Shown here: in pieces, positions 17,139-25,385 of the stretch
Position numbering within the stretch: position 1 is the stretch's first letter
How the letters are laid out: the number at the start of each line of letters is the position of its first letter
NCBI GenBank assembly: GCA_019310385.1
Contig: JAFDEK010000032.1
Span: forward strand, 1 to 36,040
From: Deltaproteobacteria bacterium
Lineage (GTDB): Bacteria > Myxococcota_A > UBA9160 > UBA4427
DNA length: 36,040 bases
Reading direction: 5' to 3'
Made by a program: the position numbers and the translations under genes
The notes under the pieces: model-generated
What the model saw: only the letters and a program-made list of their open reading frames with translations
Database searches by the model: none
What the model was told of the DNA's origin: nothing

Positions 17139-19112
17139 CTACGACCCTTCTCCGGCTCCAGCGTCGGGCGTTTCGGCGAGCAGCGCACGCAGCGCGGCGA
17201 CCTGACGCCCCGAACCCAGGACCAACATCTCGTCGCCGGGTGCGACACAGAAGTCCGGCGACGGGTTCGAGTGGACCGTTCCACGGCGGCGCACCGCGAG
17301 AATGCTCGCGCCGGTGCGCGCGCGAACGCCGAGCTCGCCGATGGAGCGATTGGGCCGGGTCTCCTGGGGCACCTCGATCCAGTCGGCCCCCACCTCCTCG
17401 AGCACGTCGGCGAGCCACGGGTCGATGGGCAGCGCCAGGGGGCCGCGCAAGAGCTCGTAGCCCTCCTCGCGCAGCTGCAGGGCGAACTGCGCGATAGCGG
17501 GCTGGGCGATGTCGAAGCCGCGCAGCACCTTGCTCACCAGATCGATGGCCGACTCGAACTCCTCGGCAACCACCTGGGAGGCGCCGGCGGCATACAGGCC
17601 GTCGAGCTGCTCCACGTAACGCGCCCGGGCGATGATGGGCACGTCGGGCGCCAGGGCCCGAGTGACCACGATGGCACCGAGCGTAGCCTCGGGGTCGTTG
17701 ATCGCGATGCTTACCAGACGCGCGCGCCGCACGCCGACGTGCTCGAGGATGCTCGGGCGCGTCGCATCCCCGAAGACGATGGGCTCGCCCTGCTCCCGCC
17801 ATGCTTCTGCCGAGTGCGGGTTCGAGTCCACGGCGCGGTACGGGATCTCGAGGGTCTTGAGGATGCGGGCAATGGAACGGCCCGCGATGCCGAAGCCGAT
17901 GATGACGACGTGATCCGACACGGCCTCGGAGTCGGCGGCGGGCTCGCCTTCGGCTACGCCCGAGACCCAGGATGCCACCCGCGACGATTCGCGGATCACG
18001 AAGGGTGTTGCTAGCAGCGTGATGACCGAGCCCGCTACGAAGATCTGGTCGAGGTCGCCGGCGAGCAGTCCCGCTCCCGTGGCCGCGGCCGCGAGGGCGA
18101 AGGAGAACTCTCCCGTCTGGGCGAGGGCGAGGCCGGTCTTGACCGCCGTACCCGTCCCCTCGCGCAGGATCCCGGCGACGATGGCGACGATCACCGCGGA
18201 CTTGAATAGCAACACGCCACTCACGTAGATCGCGACGCCTTCGGCCGCCGCCAGGGCCTCGAGCGGGTCGAGGAGCATACCCACCGACGTAAAGAAGACG
18301 CCGAGAAGAACACCGCGCAAGGGGGCGACCTCGGCGAAGAGCTGCTGGCGGTAGGGTGTGGCGCCCACCACGAGGCCCGCGATGAAGGCCCCCACCGCGA
18401 GCCCGAGGCCCAGCTCCCGGGCCACCACCGCCGATCCCATGGCGAAGAGGAAGGCGAATACGCTGAACAGGTCCGGCGAGCGCAGCTGGGCGACCCGCGC
18501 CAGCACCCAGGGAAGCGCGAAGCGCGCCACGGCAAAGAGCGCCACCAGGGCGGCAAGCCGCGCCGCCAGCGCAAAGCCCAGGGAGGCGGGGTCCCGGGGC
18601 ACTTCGCCCGAGAGGAAGGGAATCGCCATGAGGAAGGGGACGATGCAAAGGTCCTGGAAGAGCAGGATCCCCAGAGAGAGTCGGCCGTGGGGCGAGTCCA
18701 CCTGGGCGAGCTGCCGCAGCTGGCGCATCACCAGGGCGGTGCTGGACAGGGAGATGAGCATCCCCATCACGATGGCCTCCGCCAGCGGGAAGCCGAAGGC
18801 CCAGCCCAGGAGCGCCGTGGCGACGAGGGTGATGCTCACCTGCAGCAGCCCCGCCAGCAGGGTCTTCCGCCAACTCCGACGTAGCTCTTCGAGGGGAAGC
18901 TCGAGGCCGATCTCGAAGAGCAGGAAGGCGACGCCGAACTCGGCGATCTGACTCACCCGTTCCGAATCTTCGATCCAGGCGAGACCGCCGGGTCCCACCA
19001 CCGCGCCGGTGAGTAGAAAGCCCACCACAGAGGGAATCCGCAAACGCTCGAAGAGCGCACCGCCCAGCGCGGCGGCGGCGATGACGATGAGAAGCTCGAG
19101 AACGGGATCCAC
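17139..19112 (-). CDS. CPA2 family cation:proton antiporter with RCK (TrkA-N/TrkA-C) domains
   Basis: Predicted Na+ or K+/H+ exchanger of the KefB/KefC/YbaL group, 657 residues. About 12 or 13 membrane helices run from residue 3 to about 375, including the motif FQDLCIVPF with Gln153-Asp154, the central acidic site of CPA2 exchangers. A TrkA-N Rossmann domain begins at 401 with GFGIAG at 406-411, which binds NAD(H) or a similar nucleotide and gates transport. A TrkA-C domain follows (about 560-645) with DEMLVLGSGRQV near the end. The start is GTG at 19112, directly before the first helix; the ribosome site is weak. It lies 55 bp after the SDR gene and may be co-transcribed with it. Ion specificity is unknown. 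Confidence 0.94.
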   Translation of the reverse strand: MDPVLELLIVIAAAALGGALFERLRIPSVVGFLLTGAVVGPGGLAWIEDSERVSQIAEFGVAFLLFEIGLELPLEELRRSWRKTLLAGLLQVSITLVATALLGWAFGFPLAEAIVMGMLISLSSTALVMRQLRQLAQVDSPHGRLSLGILLFQDLCIVPFLMAIPFLSGEVPRDPASLGFALAARLAALVALFAVARFALPWVLARVAQLRSPDLFSVFAFLFAMGSAVVARELGLGLAVGAFIAGLVVGATPYRQQLFAEVAPLRGVLLGVFFTSVGMLLDPLEALAAAEGVAIYVSGVLLFKSAVIVAIVAGILREGTGTAVKTGLALAQTGEFSFALAAAATGAGLLAGDLDQIFVAGSVITLLATPFVIRESSRVASWVSGVAEGEPAADSEAVSDHVVIIGFGIAGRSIARILKTLEIPYRAVDSNPHSAEAWREQGEPIVFGDATRPSILEHVGVRRARLVSIAINDPEATLGAIVVTRALAPDVPIIARARYVEQLDGLYAAGASQVVAEEFESAIDLVSKVLRGFDIAQPAIAQFALQLREEGYELLRGPLALPIDPWLADVLEEVGADWIEVPQETRPNRSIGELGVRARTGASILAVRRRGTVHSNPSPDFCVAPGDEMLVLGSGRQVAALRALLAETPDAGAGEGS

Positions 19113-19167
19113 TGCCGGTGATGCTAGCAGCCGCCGCGCATTGCACTCGACGAGGCCGCGAAGGAAG

Positions 19168-20013
19168 TCACTTCTGATTCAGTCGATCGAGCTCGAAGTG
19201 TCGCGAAAGCAGGCGATCGCGCAGGGCGCCGGGCAAGCGCTCGAGGAGCAACAGCGATCCCATCGCCGCACCGATACGTACCGTGCGCGGCGGCCGCGGC
19301 CTGGTGATGGCGTCGGCCAGGCGCCGGGCAAACTCTGCGGTCTCCATGGGTGCAGCCTGGGAGGCCTCGGCCCGCCGCTCGATGCTCTCCGCCACGCGGG
19401 AATAGAGGGAGCTCCCGGCGGCGTAGCGCTCCGGCTCGCGCAGCGACTTCTTCGCTACGTCGGAACGGATCGATCCGGGCTCGACCACCACCACGTCGAT
19501 TCCGAAGGGCTCGACCTCCATGCGCAGGACCTCGCTCAGCGTGCGGAGCGCCGCCTTGCTCGCGCTGTAGGCGCCGCCGAAGGGAGTGGGAACCGACCCC
19601 ACGATGCTGGCCACGTTGACGATGCACCCCCGACCGCGCGCGGCCATGTGCGGCACGACGGCCTGGGTCATGGCCAGGGGCCCCATCAGGTTGGTGGCCA
19701 GGATCTCCTCGACCTTCTCGAGGGGCATCTCGGCGATGGGCGCAAAGGCGCTGCGGCCCGCGTTGTTGACCAGCATGTCGATCCGCCCAGCGTCGGCGAT
19801 CACTCCAGCGACGGCCTCGCGAACGGAGCCGGCGTCGTTCACGTCGAGACGCAGGGCCTCGAAGCCCTCGGCCCCAAGCTCGGCAACGGACTCCTCGCGC
19901 CGGGCCGTCGCGAAGCAGCGATATCCCCGCCCCGACAGCTCCCGGGCCAGCGCCCTGCCGATTCCCGACGAGCATCCCGTGATGAGCACCGCCTTCCGGT
20001 CATCCCGCCCCAT
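19168..20013 (-). CDS. SDR family oxidoreductase (NAD(P)-dependent, extended C-terminus)
   Basis: Short-chain dehydrogenase of 281 residues. TGCSSGIG at 12-19 binds the cofactor; the Arg-Arg pair at 38-39 after the second strand favours NADPH. NNAG is at 83-86, and the catalytic residues are Ser136, Tyr149 and Lys153 (YSASK). The C-terminal 40 residues, with PRPPRTVRIGAAMGSLLLLERLPGALRDRLL, form a hydrophobic/basic end as in 17beta-hydroxysteroid or retinol dehydrogenase-like SDRs that touch membranes. The ATG at 20013 is chosen for its GAGGAGAGG site; the longer reading frame upstream has no homology. It precedes the antiporter gene and is divergent from the DUF3604 gene. Substrate unknown. 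Confidence 0.88.
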   Translation of the reverse strand: MGRDDRKAVLITGCSSGIGRALARELSGRGYRCFATARREESVAELGAEGFEALRLDVNDAGSVREAVAGVIADAGRIDMLVNNAGRSAFAPIAEMPLEKVEEILATNLMGPLAMTQAVVPHMAARGRGCIVNVASIVGSVPTPFGGAYSASKAALRTLSEVLRMEVEPFGIDVVVVEPGSIRSDVAKKSLREPERYAAGSSLYSRVAESIERRAEASQAAPMETAEFARRLADAITRPRPPRTVRIGAAMGSLLLLERLPGALRDRLLSRHFELDRLNQK

Positions 20014-20079
20014 GGCCTCTCCTCGTCGAATGGCGCCGCTTTCTCGCGGACCCCTGGCCTGAGCGCGCAAGGGCAGCTC

Positions 20080-20131
20080 CGATTCTACCTGGCTCGGCCA
20101 TCACCATGCCGGCCCATTCCCAGTAGAATCG
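20080..20131. promoter_or_regulatory. Inverted repeat in a divergent promoter region
   Basis: CGATTCTAC at 20080-20088 and GTAGAATCG at 20123-20131 are perfect 9-bp inverted copies with 34 bp between them, inside the 122-bp gap between the SDR (start 20013) and the DUF3604 gene (start 20136). Each arm carries a TAGAAT box that reads outward like a -10. The right arm is only five bases from the ATG, which argues for a protein-binding site there, or a leaderless transcript, rather than a usual promoter. Confidence 0.4.
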
Positions 20132-20135
20132 TCCC

Positions 20136-22172
20136 ATGCCGCGCCCGCTCGTCGCCACCTTCACCCCAGTCGCCTGCATCCTCGTCGCCTTTGGTGTCAT
20201 CACCTCCTGCAATCGCGAGCCGGGCAAGATGGAGTGGCAGCCGCCGCCGGCTCCCGCCACGGCGCCCGCGCCCCTCGGCCGCGAGCCCTGCGCCGATCGC
20301 GACCCGCTGCGGCAGCCCTTCTTCGGCGATCTCCATGTCCACACGGGATACTCGGTGGACGCCTGGGTTCAGGGCACCCTCGCGACACCCGACGACGCCT
20401 ATCGCTTCGCCGCGGGTGAGCCCATCGCGGTCCCGCCCTTCGACGACACGGGACATTCCCGGCACGAGGCGCGCATCGACCGGCCCCTCGATTTTGCGGC
20501 CGTGACCGACCATGCCGAGTGGCTCGCCGAAAAGGCGCTGTGCACCACGCCGGACTCGCCCGTCTACGGCACGCGTTCGTGCCGCATCTTCCGCGGCGAA
20601 GCCAGCTCCCTCTTCACGCCGCTGCTCGGCCTCGAAGGCCTCGCGGCCCGCATGGCGGGCCCCGCCGGCTTCCTCGACCGCAGTCGGGAGGTGTGTGGAG
20701 CGGGCGCCCACCGCTGTCGCGACGCGCTGCTCACGGTGTGGGGAGACACCCGGGCCGCCGCCGAGCGCTGGTACGACCGCAGCAGCGCGTGCCGCTTCAC
20801 CACCTTCCACGCCTGGGAGTACAGCCGCGCACCGGCCTCCACGAAGATCCACCGCAACGTCATCCTGCGCAACGAGATCGCCCCCGAGCTGCCCTTCTCG
20901 TGGATCGACACGCCGACCGCGCCCGAGCTCTGGCGCAAGCTGCGGGAGCTCTGCATCGACAACGCCTCGGCTTGCGATGCCATTTCCATCCCCCACAACT
21001 CCAACCTCTCCAACGGCCAGATGTTTGCGGTTGGCTACCGGGAGCTGCCCCTTGCAGAGCAGCGCGCCCAGGCGAGTCTGCGCGCCGGCATCGAGCCCCT
21101 GGTGGAGATGATGCAGGTGAAGGGCGAGAGCGAGTGCCGCAACGGGATGGTCGGCGTCGCGGGCGGCCCCGACGAGCTGTGCGACTTCGAGAAGCTGCGC
21201 GACCTGCCCGGGCAGCCGCTCGAGGACTGCGGCGAGGGGACGGGCTCGGGCGCGCTCGATGGGAGAGGCTGCGTGTCCCGCCTCGACTACGTGCGCTACG
21301 CCCTGCTGGAGGGTCTGCGCGAAAGCGAACGCATCGGCGTCAACCCCTACGCCTTCGGCTTCGTCGGCAGCACCGACACCCACCTGGCCACACCCGGCGC
21401 CGTTGCCGAAGGCGCCTTTCTCGGCAAGTTCGCTTCGACGCCCGAGAGCCGACTTCGCGTCGAGGACCGGCAGGGTCCCGAGATCTGGCGCAACCCCGGC
21501 GGTCTCGCGGGCCTGTGGGCCGAGGACAACTCCCGGGATTCCCTCTTCGACGCCATGCGTCGACGCGAGGCCTTCGCGACCAGCGGCCCCCGCATCGCTC
21601 CGCGCTTCTTCGGCGCTTGGGGGCTGCCCGCCGACCTGTGCGAACGCGGAGACCTGGTATCGATCGGCTACGAGCGCGGCGTGCCCATGGGCGGCCAGCT
21701 GCCAGCGCGGCCGGAAGGCGCCGGGGCGCCGGCCTTCAGCGTCTCCGTGCTGCGCGATCCCGGTCTGGGCCGGCGCCCGGGCGGCCTCCTGCAGCGCGTA
21801 CAAGTCGTGAAGGGCTGGGTGGGGGACGACGGGCTCTTTCACCAGCACATCTACGAAGTCGCGGGGGATCCCGACAACGGCGCCAACGTCGATCTCGGCA
21901 CCTGCGAGCCCAGGGGCCCGGGCGCCCGCCATCTGTGCGGAGTGTGGCGTGACCCGGACTTCGATCCCGCCCGCCGCGCCGTGTACTACGCTCGCGCCAT
22001 CGAGAACCCGAGCTGCCGCTGGTCCACCCTGCAGTGCCTGGGCCTTCCGGCGCAGCAGCGGCCGAAAGGCTGCAGCGACCCGCGCGTGCCACGCACCATC
22101 CAGGAACGCGCCTGGACCTCACCCATCTGGTTCGAGCCTGAGCCGAGCCGCAGAGCTGGAGTCGAAGAGTGA
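20136..22172 (+). CDS. DUF3604 domain-containing lipoprotein (PHP-like)
   Basis: Predicted exported lipoprotein of 678 residues: the signal peptide ends in VITSC with Cys25 as the likely lipid-bearing residue, followed by a proline-rich linker (about 34-48). The DUF3604 body shows PHP-type metal motifs: FGDLHVHTGYSVDAW with His67 and His69, FAAVTDHAEWL, SIPHNSNLSNG, and GFVGSTDTHLATPG. This pattern suggests a metal-dependent hydrolase, but no reaction is established for the family. Several Cys pairs (for example around CTTPDSPVYGTRSC and CGAGAHRC) fit disulfides in an exported protein. The gene ends in a GTGA overlap with the haloalkane dehalogenase start, so the two proteins are made together. 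The ATG at 20136 has no strong ribosome site. Confidence 0.88.
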   Translation: MPRPLVATFTPVACILVAFGVITSCNREPGKMEWQPPPAPATAPAPLGREPCADRDPLRQPFFGDLHVHTGYSVDAWVQGTLATPDDAYRFAAGEPIAVPPFDDTGHSRHEARIDRPLDFAAVTDHAEWLAEKALCTTPDSPVYGTRSCRIFRGEASSLFTPLLGLEGLAARMAGPAGFLDRSREVCGAGAHRCRDALLTVWGDTRAAAERWYDRSSACRFTTFHAWEYSRAPASTKIHRNVILRNEIAPELPFSWIDTPTAPELWRKLRELCIDNASACDAISIPHNSNLSNGQMFAVGYRELPLAEQRAQASLRAGIEPLVEMMQVKGESECRNGMVGVAGGPDELCDFEKLRDLPGQPLEDCGEGTGSGALDGRGCVSRLDYVRYALLEGLRESERIGVNPYAFGFVGSTDTHLATPGAVAEGAFLGKFASTPESRLRVEDRQGPEIWRNPGGLAGLWAEDNSRDSLFDAMRRREAFATSGPRIAPRFFGAWGLPADLCERGDLVSIGYERGVPMGGQLPARPEGAGAPAFSVSVLRDPGLGRRPGGLLQRVQVVKGWVGDDGLFHQHIYEVAGDPDNGANVDLGTCEPRGPGARHLCGVWRDPDFDPARRAVYYARAIENPSCRWSTLQCLGLPAQQRPKGCSDPRVPRTIQERAWTSPIWFEPEPSRRAGVEE

Positions 22173-23107
22173 AGATCCTGCGAACCCCCGACGAGCGCTT
22201 CGCCGACCTTTCCGGGTATCCCTTCTCGCCCCATTACGCGCAGCTGGGCGCCTTGCGCGTCCACTACCTGGACGAGGGCCCGCGCGACGCGGCGCCGGTC
22301 GTCATGCTCCACGGCGAACCCACGTGGAGCTACCTCTACCGCAAGATGATCCCCATCGTCGCGGGGGTCGGGCACCGGGTGATCGCGCCGGACTTCGTCG
22401 GCTTCGGACGCTCGGACAAGCCGGCCGCGCGCGAAGACTACACCTACCAGAAGCACGTGGATTGGATGCGCGAGCTCCTCTTCGACTGCCTCGACCTCCA
22501 GAAGGTCACGCTCGTTTGTCAGGACTGGGGCGGGCTCATCGGGCTGCGCCTCCTGGCCGAGCACGGCGACCGCTTCGATCGGGCGGTCGCGGCCAACGCC
22601 CTGCTCCCCACCGGCGACGGGGAGCCCGGACCCGCCTTCCTGGCCTGGAAGAACTTCTCGCAGCGGGTGCCGGAGTTTCCCACCTCCAAGATCCTCGACC
22701 GCGCAACCACCATCGAGCTCTCGGATGCGGTCCGGGCCGCCTACGATGCGCCCTTCCCCGACGAGTCCTTCAAGGCCGGTGCCCGGCAGTTTCCCATGCT
22801 CGTCCCCGTCACTCCCGATGACCCGGCCGCCCCGGCAAACCGCGCCGCCTGGGAGGCCCTGCTCCGCTTCGAGAAGCCCTTCCTCACCGCCTTCAGCGAC
22901 GGCGACCCCGTCACCGCGAGCTACGAACCGATCCTGCGCCGGATCCCCGGCTGCGAGGGCCAGCCCCACACGACCATTCGCAACGCCGGTCACTTCCTCC
23001 AGGAAGATCAGGGCGAGGAGCTCGCCCGGGTGGTGAACGACTTCATCGCAACGACCCGGGCGCTGCCTGGCGTTGAAATCGCGGCGTCCGAGGGCCATTC
23101 TTCGTAA
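22169..23107 (+). CDS. Haloalkane dehalogenase (alpha/beta hydrolase, HLD-I type)
   Basis: Predicted to cleave carbon-halogen bonds of haloalkanes by hydrolysis, releasing an alcohol and halide. The 312 residues show HGEPTW at 48-53 (Glu50 in the oxyanion loop), the nucleophile Asp119 in CQDWGG with halide-binding Trp120, a second candidate halide Trp at 160 (LAWKNF), the acid Asp246 in FSDGDPVT and the base His275 in NAGHFLQED. The Asp after the nucleophile motif's end and the pattern of acid placement fit subfamily HLD-I. The GTG start at 22169 overlaps the DUF3604 stop as GTGA, with GAAGAG just upstream; translational coupling is likely. No signal peptide is seen, so it acts in the cytosol while its partner is exported. 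Closely related epoxide hydrolases lack the DW pair, so the call is good. Confidence 0.9.
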   Translation: MKILRTPDERFADLSGYPFSPHYAQLGALRVHYLDEGPRDAAPVVMLHGEPTWSYLYRKMIPIVAGVGHRVIAPDFVGFGRSDKPAAREDYTYQKHVDWMRELLFDCLDLQKVTLVCQDWGGLIGLRLLAEHGDRFDRAVAANALLPTGDGEPGPAFLAWKNFSQRVPEFPTSKILDRATTIELSDAVRAAYDAPFPDESFKAGARQFPMLVPVTPDDPAAPANRAAWEALLRFEKPFLTAFSDGDPVTASYEPILRRIPGCEGQPHTTIRNAGHFLQEDQGEELARVVNDFIATTRALPGVEIAASEGHSS

Positions 23108-23245
23108 CACCGATTCGATTGTCAGAATGCGTGCTCATGCTTGCTGGCGGGAATTCCAATTGAAGCTCTGGCGCCACGACTACCCTGGATGCCCCTGTGG
23201 CGATCGTCGTAGCGCGGCCCCCTCGCCCGACCCCGAGGCCAGGCC

Positions 23246-25357
23246 ATGAAGGCCGCTGCGGGACGACCCTCGCCGGCCCAGGACGTCCAACCCCTCAGCA
23301 GGCTCTGGCCGCACCTGCTTGCGGTGTTTGCGGGCGCGCTCGCACTCTACGCCTTCACGGCTCCGCGCACGATCGCGCTCGAGGACGACGGCCTCTTCGT
23401 CATGGCGGCCGAGTTCCTGGGGATCGCCCACCCGCCCGGCTACCCGCTCTTCGTGCTCATCGCCAAGCTCTTCACCCTGCTCCCAGTGGGATCCGTCGCC
23501 TTTCGCGTGCACCTGGCGAGCGGCGTCTTCGGTGCCGGGGCCTGCAGCGTGCTCTGGTGGATCGTCCGGAGGCTGGTCCCGCGGCCGGGCGTCGCCTACG
23601 TGGCGGCCGCAGCCTTCGCGGTCTCCGAGCTGATGTGGTCCCAGGCGATCATCGCCGAGGTCTACACCCTCAACCTGCTGCTCTTTCTGCTGCTCTTCGC
23701 GCTCTCCCTCGTCTACCTCGAGTCGCCACGAAGGGGCGTCCTGGCGGCGCTGGGGCTCGTGTATGGCATGTCACTCAGCAACCACTATCCCCTCATCCTC
23801 CTGGCGACGCCCTGCCTCGCTCTGATCCTCTGGCCGCGCCGCCGGCAGATCCTGCGAGATGGGTGGTTGGCGCTGCCGGGCCTGCTCCTGGGACTCACTC
23901 CCTACCTCTGGATGGTCTGGCGGTCGCGCCACGAGCCCGCCATGAGCTTCTACGGACCCATCCGCGATCTGCGCGAGTTCGCCTCCTACGTGGCACGGCG
24001 CGGATATGCAGGTCTCGAATCGAGTGCGAACGCGAGCTGGTGGGACAAGGCGCAGCTCGCGGGCTTTCTGCTGCGGGAGTGCCTGAGGCAGCTCACGCCG
24101 GTGGGCGCGCTGCTCGCGGGGCTGGGCTTCGCGTTTCAGTGTCGCGAGACGCGATCCAGCTGGGGGCTTGCGCTGCTGGTGGGATTCGTGAGCGGAGGCT
24201 TCCTGCTGCTCGCCTTCCTCTCGCCCGAGTACGAGCATACGCGACGCCTCATCTGGCGGGTCTATCCCATGATTCCCTATGCCCTCATGGCGATCTGCCT
24301 CGGCCTGGGTCTGCACGGCGTGATGCGCCGACTGGAAGAGCGGGGAAGCAACGCGGCCGGCCACTTCGTGGGGGTCCTGGGCGGACTCATCGTCGCCGCA
24401 CTTCTGCTGCAGAACTGGCCCCTCAACGACCGGCGCGGCTACGATTTCGCCCGCGACTACGGCACCACGGTGCTCGAGAGCTTCGCGCCCGGAGCCATCG
24501 TCTTCACGGACACCGACGCCGACACCGCTCCCATCGGATACCTGAACCTGGTAGACGGAGTGCGGCCGGATGTAACGCTCTACCACGCGGGGGGCCTGGT
24601 CCTGCCCAGTCGGCTCTTCCACGCTCGCGCTGCGCCGGCCGCGAAGGAACAGGCACTTCGCGAGTTTCTGGCGGAAGCTGGCGGCCGATCCGTCTATTTC
24701 ATGGGGAGCTGTCCGCCCGAATGGGGGTGTGAGAACCTCGGCCTCTATGAGCGTCTCGACCGGTCCCGACAGCCCGGCCGCCCTCGCTTCACCCTGCGCC
24801 CGGACCTCCTCGCCCTGGCGCGCCGGATGGCAGGCGAATCGGCCGACGCGGACCCGTGGAGCCGCGGCTTCGCAGATACGGAGCTCGCAAACTTCGCCGT
24901 ACTGCTCGGCCAGAAGATCGCCGAAGATCCCCGGGGTCCCCTAGCCGCCTCTTACCTGGAAGATCTCGATCTCATGCGGGCGGGCTTCTACGGCGCCCTG
25001 GGCTGGGTCAAGTCCGCCCACGCCTACGGTAGCGCCGAGCCCGAAGAGATCCTCGCATGGACCGAGCACGCCGAGGGATTGGTGGACCCGCGCGTCGCGA
25101 AACGAGACCACGCGGCGCTACTGACAGTCAAGGGGACGCTGCTGCTGCGGCTCGGCCGCGACGACGAATCGGAGGAGAGCTATCGCGCCTCCATCGCCCT
25201 GGACCCGAATCCCGACGGAGCCGCGGTCTTCGGCCTGCTTCGAATCCTCGCCGGCGCGGGCAGGACCGACGAATACCGGGCGCTGCGGGAGCGCTTCTTC
25301 AGCAACCGGCTGCCGCCGCTCGAGTTGCGCCGCCTGGACCGGGAAGCGGGCCTCTGA
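23246..25357 (+). CDS. DUF2723 membrane protein (GT-C type glycosyltransferase, GT117-like)
   Basis: Integral membrane protein of 703 residues, about 10 to 11 helices from 22 to about 390, then a soluble C-terminal half. The first outside loop has the acidic LEDDG segment (Glu46, Asp47, Asp48) and HPPGYP at 62-67, the mark of DUF2723/TMEM260-like GT-C enzymes, which use lipid-linked sugars. LSNHYPLIL near 175 is also typical. The C-terminal part (about 590-700) has a TPR-like helical repeat (AALLTVKGTLLLRLGRDDESEESYRASIALDPN). The ATG at 23246 follows GAGGCCAGG. A 138-bp gap separates it from the dehalogenase; I see no clear promoter or terminator there. It converges on the sulfatase-family gene with a 19-bp gap. 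Acceptor unknown. Confidence 0.88.
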   Translation: MKAAAGRPSPAQDVQPLSRLWPHLLAVFAGALALYAFTAPRTIALEDDGLFVMAAEFLGIAHPPGYPLFVLIAKLFTLLPVGSVAFRVHLASGVFGAGACSVLWWIVRRLVPRPGVAYVAAAAFAVSELMWSQAIIAEVYTLNLLLFLLLFALSLVYLESPRRGVLAALGLVYGMSLSNHYPLILLATPCLALILWPRRRQILRDGWLALPGLLLGLTPYLWMVWRSRHEPAMSFYGPIRDLREFASYVARRGYAGLESSANASWWDKAQLAGFLLRECLRQLTPVGALLAGLGFAFQCRETRSSWGLALLVGFVSGGFLLLAFLSPEYEHTRRLIWRVYPMIPYALMAICLGLGLHGVMRRLEERGSNAAGHFVGVLGGLIVAALLLQNWPLNDRRGYDFARDYGTTVLESFAPGAIVFTDTDADTAPIGYLNLVDGVRPDVTLYHAGGLVLPSRLFHARAAPAAKEQALREFLAEAGGRSVYFMGSCPPEWGCENLGLYERLDRSRQPGRPRFTLRPDLLALARRMAGESADADPWSRGFADTELANFAVLLGQKIAEDPRGPLAASYLEDLDLMRAGFYGALGWVKSAHAYGSAEPEEILAWTEHAEGLVDPRVAKRDHAALLTVKGTLLLRLGRDDESEESYRASIALDPNPDGAAVFGLLRILAGAGRTDEYRALRERFFSNRLPPLELRRLDREAGL

Positions 25358-25385
25358 TCTCGATCGGTCTCTGATCTCAATCGGC
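25352..25385. repeat. 17-bp tandem duplication spanning two convergent stop codons
   Basis: Two adjacent copies of ctctgatctc(g/a)atcgg plus one base, at 25352-25368 and 25369-25385. The stop of the DUF2723 gene (TGA, 25355-25357) is in the first copy, and the minus-strand stop of the sulfatase-family gene (25377-25379) is in the second, at the one position within the shared core where the copies differ. Recent local duplication is likely. Confidence 0.7.

Noticed and set aside
17126-17152. Direct repeat ctacgacc between the LLM and antiporter stops
   Set aside because: Only two short copies of 8 to 10 bases between closely convergent genes; too short to interpret as an att site or regulatory repeat.
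17131-19146. 671-codon frame overlapping the antiporter on the same strand in another frame
   Set aside because: Arg/Gly/Pro-rich product typical of an out-of-frame GC-rich reading; the antiporter frame has all helices and RCK motifs.
23108-23245. Possible promoter with TTGTCA at 23119-23124 before the DUF2723 gene
   Set aside because: No acceptable -10 at 16 to 18 bp; the gap shows no other clear signal.
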